The notes below the pieces were generated by a model. That model did not search any database, was not told where the DNA came from, and saw only the letters and a list, made by a program, of their open reading frames with translations. This document shows, piece by piece, positions 59,570-64,000 of a stretch of 64,000 nucleotides of DNA. The stretch lies in assembly GCA_023653785.1 (NCBI GenBank), contig JAMKCH010011930.1:62001-126000 (forward strand), given 5' to 3'. The first letter of the stretch is position 1. Every line of letters starts with the position of its first letter. This DNA is from Ophioderma brevispina. Its lineage: Eukaryota > Echinodermata > Ophiuroidea > Amphilepidida > Ophiodermatidae. The position numbers and the translations under genes were made by a program.

Positions 59570-59870
59570 TTTATATTTCGCAGCTAGTTGTTCCCAAATT
59601 TAAAAATAGGCTTTACATCACCTAACATTGCCCAGTGGAAAGCATTCTGATGACATCATGCTGAAAACCGCCCAGAAAATCCCCAGGAGAAATCACGTGC
59701 CTTTAGCCTTTACAATATAGTAGCGTTGAGCATGTAACAGATCACCACCTTCCAAATTTAGCATTTGGGGAATTCTATTTATCTCTTGCATGATGTAAAT
59801 CGGGTACAGGAATCTTTTCTCAAAGTTACATACAAAAATAAAATAATATTTTAATCACCAAATTGAAAAT
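59570..59870 (+). repeat. Diverged interspersed repeat, partner of 52560-52900
   Basis: Shares CACCTAACATTG, TCTGATGACATCAT, TCACCACCTTCCAAATT and ATCTTTTCTCAAA in order with 52560-52900. Confidence 0.65.
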
Positions 59871-59959
59871 ACTATATTAAACTCCCTCCATTCTTGAAGT
59901 TTGCATATAGCAAATCTATGATATCTATAAAGCGGGCTATGTAGTCCAAGATTAATAGA

Positions 59960-62070
59960 AAAACACCCGGAAATGAATAAGCCATAGCTGATTTTTTAGG
60001 ATAGTTTCCTAATGTTGTAAGGAACAACATATCAAAAGTTCCCAAGAGTCCCCCTTGTGCTTATTGAGTAATAAGGGGGTAAAGTTTGTACAGGGGTCAA
60101 ATTTTATAATGGTCCAATTGTCTTCAAATGTATACCAATGTTTGCGTCATGTCATAAGGATTAAAAAAGGTATAGTTTGCCCTATCTGTGACTTATCGTT
60201 TATCAACTATAGGGAAATAACGGTTTAAGGTCATACTAGGGTAAAGCTTCAGAATGATCCGATTCTTTTCATAAGTATATCAATAGGGGTGGGCAAGTAT
60301 GAACTTTTTACAAATCTTTTGTAAAACGGCAATATTCTATGATGGCCATTTTGGCTCCTGAAAATCAATCAGGCAAGCTTTTTCACTCAAGATAATTTTT
60401 AGGTTGGTTCCGTGGAGTTAAAGTTTGTACATGAAGTCTATAGGGCTTTTCTGCTACTTTTTGGAAAAACAAAAAACAAACATGATCTTCATCCTGGATT
60501 TTGCTAGAAACTCACCAATAGGTGCTTTATAGGTTTAGGCAAATAATTGTCAAAGACGAAAAATAGCAAATTCATTCTCAATATATTTTTTTCCAAAAAT
60601 TTCTTCAATTGAGGCAAGGCAATGCACAGAACAACCAAAACAAGACCACTAGTTTGTGAGTTAGTGAAAATAGAAGGAGTCTATTGTTATAAGGTCAAGC
60701 CTTTGCAACCAGTTACATAACTTGCTAATACCTGTGAATGGTACTGGGGTGTTTTCATACCAGCATGTGCATGTGTGGTACTATTATTAACATATATAGT
60801 AGCAGGCAACTCATTGTGTGTAAAGAGGTGTATTCCTGTTTCTATAAATAATTTAAACCAGTAGGTGAAAGTTGTATATAGCTGTGCTTATGAGTGACCA
60901 CACGCCCTTTGCAAGGTAAAAACATTTTTTTCTTTATTCTAGACAATCATGAACTTAGCTTGGTTATTTTGGAAACCTATGGTTTTTAAAATATACCTAG
61001 CACATATGCATGTAACATAGTTGTCATTAGTTTGTATGTGGCAAATATTGGCAAATAACTAATTTAACCTCAAATTCCCATTGACTATGTACAAAACTTA
61101 AAATCCAGGAGCCAAAATGGCCATAGAATCCACACGTTTTTTTAAAAAAGTTGTAACTTGCCCATCCTTAATATCAAATTGTTCGTCTCGTTGTGTATAA
61201 ACTGAAAGCATATATTTAAATAGTGGAAGTAATTTCCTGTCTTAGTTATAAGGCTAATTATGACCGGTTTCTACAGGGTCTATGGGAGATCAAAAGCCAT
61301 TGTCTATAAGGTCAATATTTAAAAGATGTAGATTGAGTGAATAAGCATTTTTTGCCAATATGACCGTACAACATGTACGAGTAATCCGGATTAATTTAAA
61401 GGCACTATCAGTGATTTGCTATGTCAGAAAATCCAAAAAATGTCAAAAAAATCAGAATTTTGCATGTCTGTAAGAAGTATATGTATCCTAACATACCCTG
61501 CAAATGATAAGACCAGAAGACAAAATCGGAAATATTAGTCATTACTGTCCGTACGGACACTTACTGCAACACATAATTGAATGGCAATTTGTATCTTGGA
61601 AAAATGCCATTTTTTTCCTTCACTGGTCAGTTCTTCAGAACTTTTTTTTTGTGTAAAAGTAACTATGAGAAGTGTACAGACTTATCCTTCCTTTTAAGCC
61701 ATTCTGCATATTTCTATAATTTTGACTTTTCCGATAAAATCTCTGATAGTGTCTTGGTATTAAAATCTGTCTGGTTTTGAAATTCTCCCCCACGAGGACC
61801 TTGAAATAATTTTGGCCTAATTTCCTAAACTAAAGGTCAAACGTTAGGCAACCATACATTTTTTTAATCAGCGTGACAAGAAGATACAATATTCCATGAT
61901 TTTACTCAATTGAATCATTTTAATGTTTTTACCCCTGTATAAACTTTTACCCCTTTATTACTCAAAAGGCAATAAGGGACTATCGGGGACTTTTGATATG
62001 TTGCTTTTATAATTAGCAAATATCCTGAAAAATAATCAGCTATGGCTTATTTAATTTCCACCTTCTCTCT
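59960..62070. mobile_element. 2.1-kb giant foldback (L-related) with nested MITE
   Basis: Outer ends AATAAGCCATAGCTGATTTTT (59978 on) and AATCAGCTATGGCTTATT (62036-62053). Further paired blocks run inward: GGGGTAAAGTTTGTACAGGGG / CCCCTGTATAAACTTTTACCCC, then GGCCATTTTGGCTCCTG (60343) / CAGGAGCCAAAATGGCC (61106). The arms share GGATTAAAAAAGGTATAGTTTG with element L. Family 2 MITE 61400-61754 is inserted in the right arm. No protein seen. Confidence 0.8.
61400..61754. mobile_element. MITE, TTAA-type family 2, copy 2
   Basis: 355 bp with ends AGGCACTATCAGTGATTTG and CTCTGATAGTGTCT. TTAA precedes (61396-61399); the right copy is decayed. Interior matches 22637-22983, including CCTAACATACCCTGCAAATG. 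Confidence 0.85.
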
Positions 62071-62442
62071 GTACTGTAGAATTTCACAAAGGGACGGTTC
62101 GTGACTGACAAAACGTGATAAAGATAAAATGGAGAAACACTACAGCCTGTGTTCAAAACGTATAATCAATGACATTTTATGTTGTACATTACAATGCGTG
62201 ACGTTATATCCCCCACAATATTTTCTTGTGATTTGCGCCCATGAGACCAGTGGTTCCGTGCTACGTGAAAAGCCTTATTTCTATTATTAAAAATTGCTGA
62301 CATGATAGTAATTTGCACGATTGCTTACATACTCCGTGAGACATAGCCTAACGATATTGTCATAATATGAGACAGGGTCTGAAATGCCGGATTTACATAA
62401 AGAAAATGTTTAAAATTTGATACGGAGTGCACATAATCAGAG

Positions 62443-62577
62443 AAGTGGCGTTGCAAGGATTTTGGAGGGGGGCACGGTACCGAACTTGTGAATGTACCGA
62501 CAGCTGCAATTTACCGACAAAAATGTCCCGACGTAACATGATCCCCCCCCCCCACCCCCACCCGGCGTACGCCTCTG
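62443..62577. mobile_element. Short element with GTGGCGTTGC / GCGTACGCCTCTG ends
   Basis: AGTGGCGTTGCAAGGATTTTGG and a G-rich tract at the left, a C-rich tract and GGCGTACGCCTCTG at the right. Ends resemble those at 31927-32210, so probably a second, shorter family member. Open frames across it are Gly-rich artefacts of the C run. Confidence 0.55.
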
Positions 62578-62579
62578 CC

Positions 62580-64000
62580 TCATGAGGCAATGAAATTCGT
62601 CTTTAATACGAAAATGCAAAGCGATGAATCTGAAAAATTGCTCCTTTAGAAATTAGTTAGAAATTTCACAATTTTGCTGTATGATAATGTTGTCTACACC
62701 TTCCAAACTAACCTGAAAATGTGCAGTAACTTCATCCTTGTTATGTTTCGCGATACTCAAGATGCCGCTCTTCAAACCAGTGAGGCAAGTGGAAGTGGGT
62801 GATTTCGTTTTTTTCATGCAGAATTCCCCATTTGCGTTTCAGATTTCAAAGCCCTTCCTTCAAAGTCATTGTGATATCCTGCAAATCCTTTTCTGACCTT
62901 AAAGAGTTGCTTTTTAAAGTGACAGCAGCATGTTGCTAATCCGAAAACCTCGAAAAATCATCAAAATTCTATTTTTGTTACTGGCATGATAATCAAAACA
63001 GAACCGGCAAGTGGTAGGCTTGAAATCCGTGTCACGGCAGTACTTAATATCTGATTCTGTAATTTCTATACGTGCTATCAAAATTCCGACTTGAAATAAA
63101 AAAAGCCTTTCCCGTGAATATCACAGGATTTTCAGCATGATATTGTGCATCCATGTAATACAGTTGACCTCACACAATATTATTGAGCTTTGTTTATCTG
63201 TACTTAAACCACAATCAGCTGTTTTCAGTGCAATATTGAGACGCCCCCGTCGCGTAATGCTCTTACGGGAGACGGTAGACAAATTTCCTCAAATACTTGC
63301 ATTTTTTTCACTATTTGTGGTTTGTTTCTATTTAAAGAAGTGTCATGGAATTGTACACATTATCCATGATCCTAGTAAAAAATGCATTTCCACATTGTTT
63401 CGATTCTCTCGCATTATCGCTGCTAATCCTTTTAATTGGACTACTTCCTTGAAAGTGCTTGAATTCGGAATCCATTAGAAAATAGTTGTTTTGCATATTG
63501 TTTTGCAATTGAACACATAGAGAAAACGTGGCCCAAAATGGAGTTTGGCTATAACGCAGTCAAATGCTCATATCTCTAGATTGCCCAAAGCACTGGGATG
63601 GAACAAATTAAAGTTCCTTCAGATGTCATATGAAAATGGCATTTTCGATTGTCAGCAGTTTTTTAGACTGCTCTATAGCTATTATGTCTATTCGGCAGGA
63701 GTTAAGTTGGCTCTGACACATCGGTATAGACACACAAATATTCAGCATCAGATGTTTGAACAAATATATGGAGTGTAAACTGGCGGCCGTATTGGAACAC
63801 ATTATATTAATAATAAATATACATTTGGATTCTTTGACCCTTAAAACTTATAATATACACAAAAATCAAGTTTATATCATTATTTTGAGGCAAAGATATA
63901 ACAAAAGTATCATTTGTACATTGGGGCGACATATTGGAAACAAATGATGACACGAGATAGTGTCATATTTAGATTTCTTAACCCTTGAATACAGTATATG
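62580..64000. other. Unassigned; longest open frame 63137-63478
   Basis: A 113-codon plus-strand frame at 63137-63478 has no recognised family, mixed codon use and no clear promoter or splice sites. Near 62918 TTAAAGTGACAGCAGCATG begins like a TTAA-type MITE related to family 2, but no right end is seen. The remainder shows nothing supported. Confidence 0.35.

Noticed and set aside
62393..62619. Gly-rich minus-strand frames
   Set aside because: Produced by the C run of the element at 62443-62577.
1..64000. CRISPR arrays, bacterial operons, ribosome binding sites, rRNA
   Set aside because: No regularly spaced identical short repeats, no rRNA motifs and no gene packing; the window is eukaryotic.

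Overview
This window looks like nuclear DNA from an invertebrate animal, most likely a marine one. It is AT-rich, has no bacterial-type gene packing, and carries decayed retroelements (a Penelope-like element with a GIY-YIG domain, a CR1/L2-type LINE and a second LINE reverse transcriptase fragment), a decayed IS630/Tc1-type transposase, and a dense population of short inverted-repeat (foldback/MITE) elements. An echinoderm, hemichordate or cephalochordate would fit, but nothing in the sequence fixes the phylum. I see no complete host gene. The best host coding feature is one short probable 3'-terminal exon at 28753-28932 (+), followed by about 0.8 kb of putative 3' UTR and an AATAAA signal at 29698. 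Two other exon candidates are weak.

Layout. 1-435: a TTAA-flanked MITE on the minus strand. 803-885: a tRNA-like, SINE-type remnant. 1740-2620: an IS630-like DDE transposase pseudogene. 2655-3540: a Penelope-like fragment with a short inverted piece of itself. 5084-8566: two near-identical 1.74-kb tandem copies. 8270-14608: two near-identical 3168-bp tandem copies that start inside the second 1.74-kb copy and hold further internal duplications, poly(A)20-21 junctions and two nested foldback MITEs. 14783-15545: a degenerate 22-24-bp minisatellite. 15.8-17.5 kb: a 1.35-kb interspersed repeat, shared with 50.1-51.1 and 53.2-53.5 kb and disrupted by a TTAA MITE. 18.4-22.6 kb: unannotated AT-rich DNA. 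22.6-24.7 kb: a MITE and a CR1-like LINE fragment. 25.5-27.6 kb: MITEs and a 564-bp foldback. 28.7-29.7 kb: the terminal exon and its UTR. 30.3-34 kb: a run of foldbacks. 39.8-43.5 kb: two indel-rich 1.8-kb tandem copies, with an inverted partial third at 46.0-46.6 kb. 44.7-62.6 kb: mostly foldback elements, several nested in one another.

The main biological signal is the density and nesting of inverted-repeat elements. At least six loci carry roughly 350-490-bp elements with AGR-type ends in TTAA targets. A 151-bp hairpin has an 8-bp target duplication. A family of large foldbacks sits at about 33.1, 51.4/54.9 and 57.4 kb, with a related 2.1-kb version at 60-62 kb. Two insertions can be dated relative to their surroundings because an empty paralogous site lies in the same window. 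Some duplications may be assembly artefacts: poly(A) runs of nearly constant length lie at duplication joints, and one repeat pair differs mainly by single-base indels. Those findings are worded accordingly.
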